Below, one piece after another: positions 7,593 through 15,494 of a DNA stretch of 64,000 bases; the first letter of the stretch is position 1; each line of letters opens with the position of its first letter. The stretch spans positions 434,001 to 498,000 of the forward strand of contig NZ_JARZAI010000001.1 in the NCBI RefSeq assembly GCF_029893355.1, written 5' to 3'. The position numbers and the translations under genes were made by a program. The notes under the pieces were generated by a model. It ran no database searches. It was not told the DNA's origin and saw only the letters and a program-made list of their open reading frames with translations. The stretch is from Kitasatospora sp. MAA4 (GTDB taxonomy: Bacteria > Actinomycetota > Actinomycetes > Streptomycetales > Streptomycetaceae).

Positions 7593-10500
7593 GTGGGGGA
7601 CGTGCGGTTCACAGTGCTCGGTCCGATGGGGGTCGACCGCGACGGAGTCGCCCTGGTCACCGGATCCCCTCAGCAGCAGGCGATGCTCGCCGCCCTGCTG
7701 CTGCGCCCCGGGCGCACCGCCGGCATCGCCGAACTGATCGACGCCCTGTGGGGCGAGGAGCCGCCGCAGGCCGCCACCGCCACCATCCGCACCTACGCCT
7801 GGCGCTGGCGGCGGATCCTGGAGGAGGACCGGGAGAGGCCGCGGGTGCTGGTCTCGGCCGGGGACGGCTACGAGCTGGTGGTCGCGGACGCCATGATCGA
7901 CGCGCGGCAGGCCGTGGCGCTGACGGCGCTGGCGGCGCAGCAGCAGGCGGCCGGCGAGTTGGAGGCGGCCGCGGCGCTGCGCGACCGGGCGCTCGGGCTC
8001 TGGCGGGGGGAGGCGCTGGCCGGGATCCCCGGACCGTTCGCCGAGCGCCAGCGGGCCGAACTGGGCGAGCTGCGCGCCGACCTGATGGAGGAGCGGCTCG
8101 CTCTGGACATCGGCCTCGGCCAGGCGGCCCTGGTGATCCACCAGTTGACCGAGTTCACCGCCGCGCAGCCGCTGCGTGAGCGGCCGTACGCGCTGCTGAT
8201 GCGGGCGCTGTGCCAGATCGGGCGACGGGCCGACGCGCTGGCGGTCTACCGCGGCGCGCGCAGCCACCTGGTCGCGGAGCTGGGGATCGAGCCGGGGCCG
8301 GAGCTGGAGGAGCTGCACCGGCGGATCCTGGCCGGCGATCCCGCCCTCGGGTCAGCGGAGTCGGGCTCGTTGGACGCGGTTGACGCCCTCGTCGCGGTGG
8401 ACGCACCGGGCGAGCTCAGGGGGATGCTGGGCGAGGAGGTGGAGCCGTCGCATCCCGATCCCGCCACCGCGCCGCAGCCGACTGCCGGCAGCTCCGCCGG
8501 TCCCTCCCAACTTCCCCCCGGCGCACCCGACTTCACCGGCCGCGCGGCCCCGGTCGGCGAGCTCTGCGCGGCCCTGACGGCGGCCGGGCGCGAGGCGCTC
8601 GCCGTGGTGGCCGTGGCGGGGATGGGCGGCGTGGGCAAGTCCACGCTGGCCCTGCACGTCGCCCACCGGGTCCGCGCCGAGTTCCCCGGCGGCCAGCTCT
8701 ACGCCGCGCTGCACGGCGGCGACGGCGTCCCGGCCGACCCCGGCGACGTGCTGGCGGGCTTCCTCACCTCGCTCGGCCTCTCGGTGGAGGCGCTGCCGAG
8801 CAGCGTGCAGGACAGATCGGCGCTCTTCCGGTCGATGACGGCCGACCGCCGCCTGCTCGTCGTGCTGGACGACGCCCGGGACGCCGCGCAGGTCCGTCCG
8901 CTGCTGCCGGGCTCCGCGGACTGCGCGGTGCTGGTCACCAGCCGCCCCCGGCTGGTCGGGCTGCCGGTCGTCCTGCACACCACCCTGGACGTCTTCGACC
9001 CGGTGGACGCGCTCGGCCTGCTCGGCCGGGTGATCGGGCCCGACCGGCTGGCCGCCGAGCGGGAGGCCGCGCTCAACCTGGTCGGGAGTTGCGGATTCCT
9101 GCCGCTGGCCGTCCGGATCGCGGCCGCCCGGCTCTCCTCCCGGCCGTCCTGGACGGTGCAGACCCTGATGGCCCGGCTGACCGACGAGCAGCGCCGGATC
9201 GACGAGCTGCGGATCGGCGAGCTCACCGTCGAGGCCGTCTTCGAGCTGAGCTACCGGCATCTGACGCCCGCCCAGGGGCGGGTGTTCCGGACGCTGTCGG
9301 TCTTCGACGGCCCGGACATCGGGCTGAGCGCCGCGGCCGCCGCGCTGGCGGTCGAGGAGCCGGTGGCCGAGGAGCTGCTGGAGGCGCTGGTCGACATCGC
9401 CCTGCTGGAGTCGCCGGCCCCCGGCCGCTACCGCTACCACGACCTGCTGCGCTCCTTCGCCCGCCGCCGCGCCCGCAGCGAGCCCGACGAGTCGGCCCAG
9501 GCGCTCGGGCGCCTGCTGGAGTTCCTGCTGGCCACCGCCTGCCAGGCGTTCCAACTCGCGATCCCCGGCGACCCGGTCGCCGGGGTGCTCGGCGCGCTCG
9601 GGGCGCCGGGCCTCGGGCTGCGCGATCTCGCCGCCGCGCGGGCCTGGGTGGCCGCCGAGTCCGAGGGTGCCGTCGCGCTCGCCGTCCAGGTGGCCGAGCA
9701 CGCGCTGGCCTCCCCGGGCTGCGCGGCGGGCGGCGCGCCCGCCCTGGAGGCCCGCCGGCTGCGGATGGCCGTCGACCTGCTGATCGCGCTCTGTCCGTTC
9801 GAACAGGACGCCTGGTACGGGCGGTTGGCGCCGGCCGCCGACCTGCTGGCTCGCTGCGCGGCACTGCGCGGCGACACCCAGGCCGAGGGACGGGCCCGCT
9901 TCCTGGCCGGGACCATCGCCCTGCGGGCCACCCGGCTGGACGAGGCCGAGAAGTCCGAGCGGCGGGCGGCCGAGGCCTGCCGCAGCGCGGGGGACGTGGT
10001 GGTGCTGCGCCAGGCGCTGAACGACCTCGGCCTGATCGCCTACCTCCAGCACCGCTACGAGGAGGCGGTCGTCCACTACGACGAGGCGATCATGCTGGCC
10101 CGTCAACTGGGCCACCGCTCAGGCGAGATGGCGACCACGGTGAACGCCGCGCTGGCGCTGGTGCGCAGCGGCCACCCGGCCGAGGCGGTGCCCGCCTGCG
10201 AGAGCGTCCTGGTGGACCTGCGCCGGATCAACGACCTCGCCGGCACCGCGTACCCCCTCTACGTGCTGGGCCTGGCCCGGCACGGCATGGGCCACTACGA
10301 CGCCGCCATCGCCTGGTACCGGCAGTGCCTGGCGGTCGCCGTCGAGGCCCTGATGCCGGACCGCGAGGCGCAGGCCCGCACCCGTCTGGCGGACAGCCTG
10401 CGGGCCGTCGGACGGCTGCGCGAGGCCCGCGAGCAGGCCGAGCAGGCGCTGTGGATCTGCGAGCAGGCCGGCGCCGCGCGGGACCAGGGGCACGCGCTGG

Positions 10501-10658
10501 TCGCGCTCGGCCGCGTCCTGGTGGAGCTTGGCAGCCTGGAGCACGCCCGGACCAGCCTGGAGCAGGCGTACGGCCTGTTCGACGGGCTCGGACTGCCGGA
10601 CGCGGCGGACGTCCGGCAGCTGATCACCGCGCTCGGTCCGGTCCGGCTGCGGTTCTGA
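7593..10658 (+). CDS. AfsR-like SARP regulator with NB-ARC and TPR domains
   Basis: A 1021-aa regulator of the large SARP class. Residues 1-95 form the OmpR-like winged helix, and 100-245 the bacterial transcriptional activation domain. About 310-560 is an NB-ARC ATPase with Walker A GMGGVGKS (343-350) and a LLVVLDDA Walker B. About 780-1010 contains tetratricopeptide-like helical repeats rich in Ala/Leu. This is the domain order of S. coelicolor AfsR, a global activator of secondary metabolism that integrates Ser/Thr kinase signals and activates the small gene afsS. The start is a GTG with GGGAGG upstream. The gene is flanked by promoter regions bearing 11-bp-spaced GCGTTGA repeats and is convergent with a 69-aa secreted protein gene. 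It could be AfsR itself or a cluster-specific paralogue; no kinase gene is adjacent. Confidence 0.93.
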   Translation: MGDVRFTVLGPMGVDRDGVALVTGSPQQQAMLAALLLRPGRTAGIAELIDALWGEEPPQAATATIRTYAWRWRRILEEDRERPRVLVSAGDGYELVVADAMIDARQAVALTALAAQQQAAGELEAAAALRDRALGLWRGEALAGIPGPFAERQRAELGELRADLMEERLALDIGLGQAALVIHQLTEFTAAQPLRERPYALLMRALCQIGRRADALAVYRGARSHLVAELGIEPGPELEELHRRILAGDPALGSAESGSLDAVDALVAVDAPGELRGMLGEEVEPSHPDPATAPQPTAGSSAGPSQLPPGAPDFTGRAAPVGELCAALTAAGREALAVVAVAGMGGVGKSTLALHVAHRVRAEFPGGQLYAALHGGDGVPADPGDVLAGFLTSLGLSVEALPSSVQDRSALFRSMTADRRLLVVLDDARDAAQVRPLLPGSADCAVLVTSRPRLVGLPVVLHTTLDVFDPVDALGLLGRVIGPDRLAAEREAALNLVGSCGFLPLAVRIAAARLSSRPSWTVQTLMARLTDEQRRIDELRIGELTVEAVFELSYRHLTPAQGRVFRTLSVFDGPDIGLSAAAAALAVEEPVAEELLEALVDIALLESPAPGRYRYHDLLRSFARRRARSEPDESAQALGRLLEFLLATACQAFQLAIPGDPVAGVLGALGAPGLGLRDLAAARAWVAAESEGAVALAVQVAEHALASPGCAAGGAPALEARRLRMAVDLLIALCPFEQDAWYGRLAPAADLLARCAALRGDTQAEGRARFLAGTIALRATRLDEAEKSERRAAEACRSAGDVVVLRQALNDLGLIAYLQHRYEEAVVHYDEAIMLARQLGHRSGEMATTVNAALALVRSGHPAEAVPACESVLVDLRRINDLAGTAYPLYVLGLARHGMGHYDAAIAWYRQCLAVAVEALMPDREAQARTRLADSLRAVGRLREAREQAEQALWICEQAGAARDQGHALVALGRVLVELGSLEHARTSLEQAYGLFDGLGLPDAADVRQLITALGPVRLRF

Positions 10659-10676
10659 CGACAGGCGCGGGCCGGG

Positions 10677-10886
10677 TCAGGGCAGCGTCATCAGGAAGCG
10701 CTGGTGCGGCGGGGGCGGTACGACGGCGCCGGTGGAGTTCCAGCTCTCCATCGGGGTGAAGACCGTCCCGACGCCGGAGCGCAGTGGCGACGCCGCGCCG
10801 ACCGTCCCCAGCAGCGCTGCGGCCAGCGCCGCGACCGCCAGCGCGGTCCGCAGCTGAAGTCCCCGTGCCGTGCCCCGGTCAAGCAT
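10677..10886 (-). CDS. Small secreted protein, probable SARP target
   Basis: A 69-aa protein beginning MLDRGTARGLQLRTALAV: a basic n-region, a run of about 15 Ala/Leu/Val residues and a likely signal-peptidase site near VGAAS, leaving a mature peptide of roughly 35 residues containing GTVFTPMESWNSTG and a proline stretch. I chose the ATG at 10886 because GGAGGG lies 9 bases before it; an ATG at 10895 has no room for a ribosome-binding site. It lies tail-to-tail with the SARP gene and has its own triple GCGTTGATC promoter. I recognise no family. The position next to an AfsR-like gene recalls afsS, but the sequence is not AfsS-like. Confidence 0.6.
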   Translation of the reverse strand: MLDRGTARGLQLRTALAVAALAAALLGTVGAASPLRSGVGTVFTPMESWNSTGAVVPPPPHQRFLMTLP

Positions 10887-10952
10887 CGTCGCCATCCCTC
10901 CGCCCACGCCCCAGAGTCCACGGTGCGGGTGGGGGCCGCGACCGATGCCACG

Positions 10953-11003
10953 ACTATGGCAGCCGCCCGATCAACGCCCGATCAACGCCGACCGATCAAC
11001 GCC
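10953..11003 (-). promoter_or_regulatory. Triple GCGTTGATC SARP-type promoter
   Basis: Minus strand: GGCGTTGATC copies occupy 10994-11003, 10980-10989 and 10969-10978 (starts 14 and 11 bp apart), followed by exactly 10 bases and a -10-like CATAGT (10953-10958). The geometry equals that of the LuxR promoter at 7405-7429. It points at the 69-aa secreted protein gene; activation of the divergent permease gene (11110) is also possible. Confidence 0.5.
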
Positions 11004-11109
11004 TGCGGATCCGGCCGATCAGGCCTGTCGACCGTTGAACCGCGGCGCCGTGGAGCAGACTGGCCCTCACCCCAGCACTGCTGTCCCCGGTTTGAGCGAG
11101 GTCACCACG

Positions 11110-12933
11110 ATGGCGTACGGACTGTCACGACGTGAGCTGGAGCCCAGAGTCCGACTGCTCCCGGGCGAGGGCGGCCGCGACCACCTGACCAGCGTGGAGG
11201 GCCTGGCCGCGCTGTCGCTGGACGCGCTGAGCTCGGTCGCCTACGGGCCCGAGGCGATCGTGGTCGTCCTGATCGCGGCCGGCACCGGCGCCCTGGGCGC
11301 CGCGCTGCCGATCACCCTGGCGATCGCCGGGCTGCTCGCCGTCCTGGTGGTCTCCTACAGCCAGGTGATCGCCGTGCACCCCGACGGCGGCGGCGCCTAC
11401 GCGGTGGCCAAGAAGGACCTCGGGCCGACGGTCAGCCTGCTGGCGGCGGCGAGCCTGGTGGTGGACTACGTGCTCACCGTCGCCGTCAGCCTCGCGGCCG
11501 GCGCCGCCAGCCTGGCCTCCGCCTTCCCCGCACTGAGCGGGCACCTGGTGGCGGTCTGCCTCGGCGGACTGCTGCTGATCAGCGCGGTCAACCTGCGCGG
11601 CATCGCCGAGAGCGCCCGGGCGCTGATGCTGCCCACCGTGCTGTTCATCGCGACCGTGCTCGGGATCGTCGTGCTCGGGCTGTTCCGCTCGCACCCGGCG
11701 GCGGTGGTCGGGACCGCCCAGACCGTGCCCGTCACCGAGACGCTCGGCCTGCTGCTCGTGCTGAAGGCCTTCGCCGCCGGCTGCTCGGCGCTGACCGGGG
11801 TGGAGGCGATTGCCAACGGCGTCCCGGCGTTCCGCACACCGCGGGTGAAGCGGGCGCAGCGCACCGAGTTGATGCTCGGCGCGCTGCTGGGGCTGATGCT
11901 GGTGGGTCTGGCGGTGCTGATCCGCCGCGACCACGTCGCGCCGCGCGGCGGGGTGACGGTGCTGGCCCAGCTCGCCGCCGGCGCGTACGGCAGCGGGTGG
12001 GCGTACTACGCGACCAATGTGATCGTCGCGCTGGTCCTCGGCCTGGCCGCGAACACCAGCTTCGGCGGACTGCCCGTCCTGATGAGCCTGCTGGCCCGCG
12101 ACAACCGGCTGCCGCACCTGTTCGGCCTGCGCGCCGAGCGTCCGGTGTACCGGTACGGCGTGCTGGCGCTCGCGCTGCTGTCGGCGGCGCTGCTGGTCGT
12201 GGTGCAGGCCGACACCCAGCGGCTGATTCCGCTGTTCGCGATCGGGGTGTTCATCGGCTTCACGATCAGCCAGGTCGGCCTGGTCCGGCACTGGGCGCAG
12301 CAGCGGCCCGCCGGCTGGCTGCGCCGGGCCGTGGTCAACGGCGTCGGGGCGGTGCTGACGGCGGTCGCGGCCCTGGTCTTCCTGGCCTCCAAGTTCGTCG
12401 AGGGCGCCTGGGTGGTGGTCCTGGCGGTGCCGCTGCTGATGCTGCTCTTCACGCGGGTCCAGCACTACTACGACGCGGTCGGCGCCGAGCTCGGGATCGG
12501 CCTGATCCCGGCTCGGCCGATCCGGCGGGAGCACGGCGGCGGCCTGGTGATCGTGCCGATCGGCGAGGTCAACAAGCTGACCTCGTACGCGCTGACCGCC
12601 GCGCTGGCGCTGGGCAGCGAGGTGGTCGCGGTCGCTGTGCACAGCAACCCGCAGACCGTGCGCGAGCTGACCGCACGGTGGGAGGAGTGGGACCCGGGCG
12701 TGCGCCTGGAGGTCATCGACAGCCCGCACCGCTCGCTGGTGCAGCCGGTGGTCGACTACGTCCGGCGCACGGCCGAGGACGGGCGGCAGATCGCGGTGCT
12801 GATCCCCGAGGTCGAGCCGCGGCACCGCCGCTACCGGATCCTGCAGAACCAGCGCGGCATCCTGCTCGCCACCGTGCTGCGGGCCCGGACGGACGTGGTG
12901 GTCTGCATGCTGCCGTACCGCCTGCCGCTCTGA
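11110..12933 (+). CDS. APC-superfamily permease, KimA/YdaO-like
   Basis: A 607-aa membrane protein with about 12 hydrophobic segments and a ~130-residue cytoplasmic C-terminal domain (from about residue 475). The N-terminal motif SLDALSSVAYGPEA is that of the KimA (formerly YdaO) group, high-affinity proton/potassium symporters inhibited by c-di-AMP in Bacillus. Potassium import is therefore the best guess, with amino-acid transport as the alternative. The ATG at 11110 was chosen over longer upstream starts because GAGG precedes it and the conserved N-terminus begins there. No c-di-AMP riboswitch is visible upstream. The start is 107 bp from the SARP-type repeats. Confidence 0.85.
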   Translation: MAYGLSRRELEPRVRLLPGEGGRDHLTSVEGLAALSLDALSSVAYGPEAIVVVLIAAGTGALGAALPITLAIAGLLAVLVVSYSQVIAVHPDGGGAYAVAKKDLGPTVSLLAAASLVVDYVLTVAVSLAAGAASLASAFPALSGHLVAVCLGGLLLISAVNLRGIAESARALMLPTVLFIATVLGIVVLGLFRSHPAAVVGTAQTVPVTETLGLLLVLKAFAAGCSALTGVEAIANGVPAFRTPRVKRAQRTELMLGALLGLMLVGLAVLIRRDHVAPRGGVTVLAQLAAGAYGSGWAYYATNVIVALVLGLAANTSFGGLPVLMSLLARDNRLPHLFGLRAERPVYRYGVLALALLSAALLVVVQADTQRLIPLFAIGVFIGFTISQVGLVRHWAQQRPAGWLRRAVVNGVGAVLTAVAALVFLASKFVEGAWVVVLAVPLLMLLFTRVQHYYDAVGAELGIGLIPARPIRREHGGGLVIVPIGEVNKLTSYALTAALALGSEVVAVAVHSNPQTVRELTARWEEWDPGVRLEVIDSPHRSLVQPVVDYVRRTAEDGRQIAVLIPEVEPRHRRYRILQNQRGILLATVLRARTDVVVCMLPYRLPL

Positions 12934-12957
12934 GAGCTGCCGGCTCTGTCAGCTCTG

Positions 12958-13287
12958 TCAGCGCGCGAGGGTCGGCTCCACTGCGGCGTACCGAACCTCG
13001 GACAGCGGGCGCGGGGCGGCGGCGGCGAACGGCGGGTCGACGGTCAGCCGGTTGACGCCCAGCGGCTCGGCGAGCGCGCGCAGCGCGGGTTCGGCGAGCA
13101 GGATCCAGGCCTGAGTCGGGCCGAGGGTGGCGATCAGCCGCGCCTCGGAGCTGAAGGCGACGGCCGTGCGGTCGCCCAGCGGTGTGCGGAACATGCGGAC
13201 CGTGTGGCCCAGCGGCCCCGACCGTACGGGCACGAGCAGCTGCTCGTCCCGTCCGGCCGGGACGCGTTCGGAGGGCTCCGAGTTCAT
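12958..13287 (-). CDS. SAV_915 family protein
   Basis: A 109-aa soluble protein of the Streptomyces-specific SAV_915 family, related to SseB-like N-terminal domains. Visible features are RTPLGDRTAVAFSSEARL and the conserved LAEPLGVNRLTVDPP tail. Function is unknown. The ATG at 13287 has GGAG seven bases upstream; longer in-frame starts lack a site. It is divergent from the aminotransferase gene with a repeat-rich intergenic region between them. Confidence 0.8.
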   Translation of the reverse strand: MNSEPSERVPAGRDEQLLVPVRSGPLGHTVRMFRTPLGDRTAVAFSSEARLIATLGPTQAWILLAEPALRALAEPLGVNRLTVDPPFAAAAPRPLSEVRYAAVEPTLAR

Positions 13288-13489
13288 GGGATCACTCCGT
13301 AGGTCGGCCTGTGGGTACTCGGTGCGGGTACACAGCGACGGTATGCCCGCGCCGACCGCGCTGCCGCCCGGTCCTGACACGTTCTTGATCCCGAGGCCGG
13401 ATGTTCATACACGGCGTTGACAGCGCCGCGGCCCGTGGTCGCGGGGCGGCACCACCGTCGGCCGCTACGAACCGCGCCACCCGCGAGCC

Positions 13490-13537
13490 ACCGATCTGTG
13501 ACAACACCGACCTGTGACGACAGCGACCTGTGACAAC
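13490..13537 (+). repeat. Three tandem 16-bp repeats, putative operator
   Basis: Units at 13490-13505 (ACCGATCTGTGACAAC), 13506-13521 (ACCGACCTGTGACGAC) and 13522-13537 (AGCGACCTGTGACAAC) abut with a strict 16-bp period and a common CTGTGAC core. They sit 67 bp upstream of the aminotransferase start in the 316-bp region between it and the SAV_915 gene. Confidence 0.75.
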
Positions 13538-13545
13538 GACCGTGC

Positions 13546-13555
13546 GGTGATCACC
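13546..13555. promoter_or_regulatory. Palindrome GGTGATCACC upstream of the aminotransferase gene
   Basis: A perfect 10-bp palindrome followed at once by TGGTGGTCAC, immediately after the 16-bp repeats. With the repeated TGTGAC units it suggests a compound operator for a dimeric regulator. Confidence 0.4.
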
Positions 13556-13603
13556 TGGTGGTCACATCGGCGGCCCGTGGCCGGATTTTCCTAAGGTGTC
13601 GTC

Positions 13604-14815
13604 ATGACCCGTGCACCGATACCCTCGCCTGCCGCGCGTGCGGCGTCTGTCGGCCCGTCTCCCGTCCGCGAGATCCTGGCCCTGACGGCGCGTCCGGAGG
13701 TGATCTCGTTCGCCGGCGGACTGCCCGCGCCCGAACTCTTCGACGTGGCGGGCATCCGGGCCGCCTACGACCGGGTACTCGCGGAGGTGCCCGAGCGGGC
13801 GTTGCAGTACTCGACAACCGAGGGGGACGGCGACCTCCGGCGCGAGATCGCGGCCCGGCTCAGCGGGCGGGGGCTCGCCACCGGCCCCGACGACCTGGTC
13901 GTCACCACCGGTTCCCAGCAGGCCCTGACGCTGATCGCGAGCGCGCTGCTGGAGCCGGGCGACGTCGTGCTGGTGGAGGACCCGGGCTACCTGGCCGCCC
14001 TGCAGTGCTTCGCCTTCGCGGGCGCCCGCGTGGTGCCGGTCCCCACCGACGAGGGCGGGCTGATCCCCGAGGCGCTGGACGAGCTGGTGGCCCGGGAGCG
14101 CCCGAAGCTGCTCTACCTGGTGCCGACCTTCCAGAACCCGACCGGCCGCACCCTGTCGACCCGGCGCCGCCAGGCGGTGGCCGAGGCCGCCGAGCGGCAC
14201 GGGTTCTGGATCGTCGAGGACGATCCGTACGGCGACCTGCGCTACGACGGCGAGCCGCAGCCGTGGATCGCGTCGCTGCCGGCGGCGGCCGACCGCACGG
14301 TGCTGCTCGGCTCCTTCTCCAAGATCATGGCGCCGGGACTGCGCCTGGGCTTCCTGCGCGCACCGCGGACCCTGCGGCGGGCCTGTGTGATCGTCAAGCA
14401 GTCGGCCGATCTGCACACCTCGACCATCGACCAGGCCGCGGCGGCCCGTTACCTGCGGGACTGCGACCTCGACGGGCACGTCGAGCTGATCCGCGCGGCC
14501 TACCGCGAGCGCCGGGACGCCCTGGTGGACGGTCTGCCGGCGGCCCTGCCCGCGGGCAGCCGATGGAACCGGCCGGAGGGCGGCATGTTCGTCTGGGTGC
14601 AGCTGCCGGACGGGCTGGACGCGACCGCGCTGCTGCCCTCCGCGGTCGAGCACGACGTCGCGTACGTCCCGGGCGCCCCCTTCTACGCGGGCGAGCCGAA
14701 CCGGGCCACGCTGCGGATGTCCTTCGTCACCCACCCGCCGGAAGAGATCCGGGAGGGCTTGCGGCGACTGGCCGCGGCCCTGTCGGTGCAGGCCGCGGTG
14801 GCGGTGGCGGGTTAG
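13604..14815 (+). CDS. PLP-dependent aminotransferase (2-aminoadipate/MocR-type fold I)
   Basis: A 403-aa class I/II aminotransferase. The PLP-binding lysine is K240 in GSFSKIMAPGLRLG, and the QNPTGRTLS and DDPYGDLRYDG signatures match 2-aminoadipate/LysN-like and MocR-domain aminotransferases. There is no N-terminal GntR HTH, so it is a metabolic enzyme acting on 2-oxo acids of large or aromatic amino acids; the exact substrate is unknown. AAGG nine bases upstream supports the ATG. It follows a notable cluster of tandem repeats that probably regulate it. Confidence 0.9.
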   Translation: MTRAPIPSPAARAASVGPSPVREILALTARPEVISFAGGLPAPELFDVAGIRAAYDRVLAEVPERALQYSTTEGDGDLRREIAARLSGRGLATGPDDLVVTTGSQQALTLIASALLEPGDVVLVEDPGYLAALQCFAFAGARVVPVPTDEGGLIPEALDELVARERPKLLYLVPTFQNPTGRTLSTRRRQAVAEAAERHGFWIVEDDPYGDLRYDGEPQPWIASLPAAADRTVLLGSFSKIMAPGLRLGFLRAPRTLRRACVIVKQSADLHTSTIDQAAAARYLRDCDLDGHVELIRAAYRERRDALVDGLPAALPAGSRWNRPEGGMFVWVQLPDGLDATALLPSAVEHDVAYVPGAPFYAGEPNRATLRMSFVTHPPEEIREGLRRLAAALSVQAAVAVAG

Positions 14816-14896
14816 CGCGGCTCGGGGCCGGGCGGGAAATCCTCCCGTTCCGGCCTCCGGCCTGCTACAGTCGTGTTAGTTGCAGTTGTGGTTCCC

Positions 14897-15022
14897 ATGA
14901 ACTTTGTGTGCGCCTGCTGGTTTGTGACCGCCAGGCGCCTTTTTGTTTTCCCGGCTCTTCCCCGGATGGATCCCATCGCGGCGACGCGGAGTACGCACTG
15001 TGCGGATTCCGGTCACCCTTGA
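14897..15022 (+). other. 41-codon leader ORF spanning the csp attenuator
   Basis: An open frame from ATG (14897) to TGA (15020-15022) begins MNFVCACWFVTARRLFVF, runs through the terminator-like hairpin and stops on the Shine-Dalgarno of the cold-shock gene (GAAGGAG). No good ribosome-binding site precedes it, so translation is uncertain. Its geometry would let ribosomes affect both the hairpin and access to the csp start. Confidence 0.3.
14910..14949 (+). terminator. Intrinsic-type hairpin with T-run in the csp leader (attenuator)
   Basis: GCGCCTG (14910-14916) pairs with CAGGCGC (14932-14938), extended by GG/CC around a seven-base loop, and is followed by CTTTTTGTTTT. A U-rich intrinsic terminator is rare in this GC-rich window. 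It could end aminotransferase transcription, but its position inside the ~140-base leader of the cold-shock gene fits transcription attenuation. Confidence 0.6.
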
Positions 15023-15034
15023 AGGAGATATTTA

Positions 15035-15238
15035 ATGGCTAATGGCACCGTGAAGTGGTTCAACGCGGAAAAGGGCTTCGGCTTCATCGAGCAGGACGGT
15101 GGCGGCGCTGACGTGTTCGCCCACTACTCGAACATCGCCGCCCAGGGCTTCCGTGAGCTGCTCGAGGGCCAGAAGGTCGAGTTCGACGTCACGCAGGGCC
15201 AGAAGGGCCCGCAGGCCGAGAACATTCGTCCGCTCTAA
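15035..15238 (+). CDS. CspA-family cold-shock protein
   Basis: A 67-aa single cold-shock domain that binds single-stranded RNA/DNA. RNP1 KGFGFI is at residues 13-18 and the RNP2-type DVFAHYS follows. The start is set by GAAGGAG seven bases upstream of the ATG. It is followed by a terminator hairpin and then a DEAD-box helicase gene, the usual Streptomyces pairing of RNA chaperone and RNA helicase for cold or RNA-structure stress. The long structured leader suggests post-transcriptional control. Confidence 0.96.
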   Translation: MANGTVKWFNAEKGFGFIEQDGGGADVFAHYSNIAAQGFRELLEGQKVEFDVTQGQKGPQAENIRPL

Positions 15239-15272
15239 TTTTTTCTCTGCACAGGCACCCGCCGCGCAGCAG

Positions 15273-15318
15273 GGGCCCGCACCGCGCGAATGCACGGAGC
15301 GGGCCCTCGGCATTTTCG
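15273..15318 (+). terminator. Terminator after csp
   Basis: GGGCCCGC (15273-15280) and GCGGGCCC (15299-15306) form a perfect 8-bp stem with an 18-base loop, followed by a short T-containing tail (TCGGCATTTT). The remaining bases to 15494 are a presumed helicase leader with no further structure I can support. Confidence 0.7.
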
Positions 15319-15494
15319 GCGTTTTCGCCGTATACAGCGCGGGACGCGCAGCTCCACGCCGCGTCCGCGCCGCTCCACGCTGCGCCCTGTAAGCGCCCCG
15401 TCGTGGCATTCACACTGGCTCGTTCTTGCGATCTCCGTACGGCCCTGCGCCGCGGAGTCTTCCCACAGACGTGCCATCTGAGGAAGGTTTTCGC

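Noticed and set aside
8352..10115. Long open frames antisense to the SARP gene and to other GC-rich genes
   Set aside because: They arise from the high-GC third-position bias of the true genes, have repetitive Arg/Gly/Gln/Pro composition and lack start signals.
10950..11109. c-di-AMP (ydaO) riboswitch in front of the KimA-like gene
   Set aside because: The region is short and dominated by the GCGTTGATC repeats; I see no pseudo-symmetric multi-helix architecture expected for that riboswitch.
13490..13537. CRISPR-like tandem repeat
   Set aside because: The units abut without spacers, are only 16 bp long and no cas gene is present; an operator array is the better reading.
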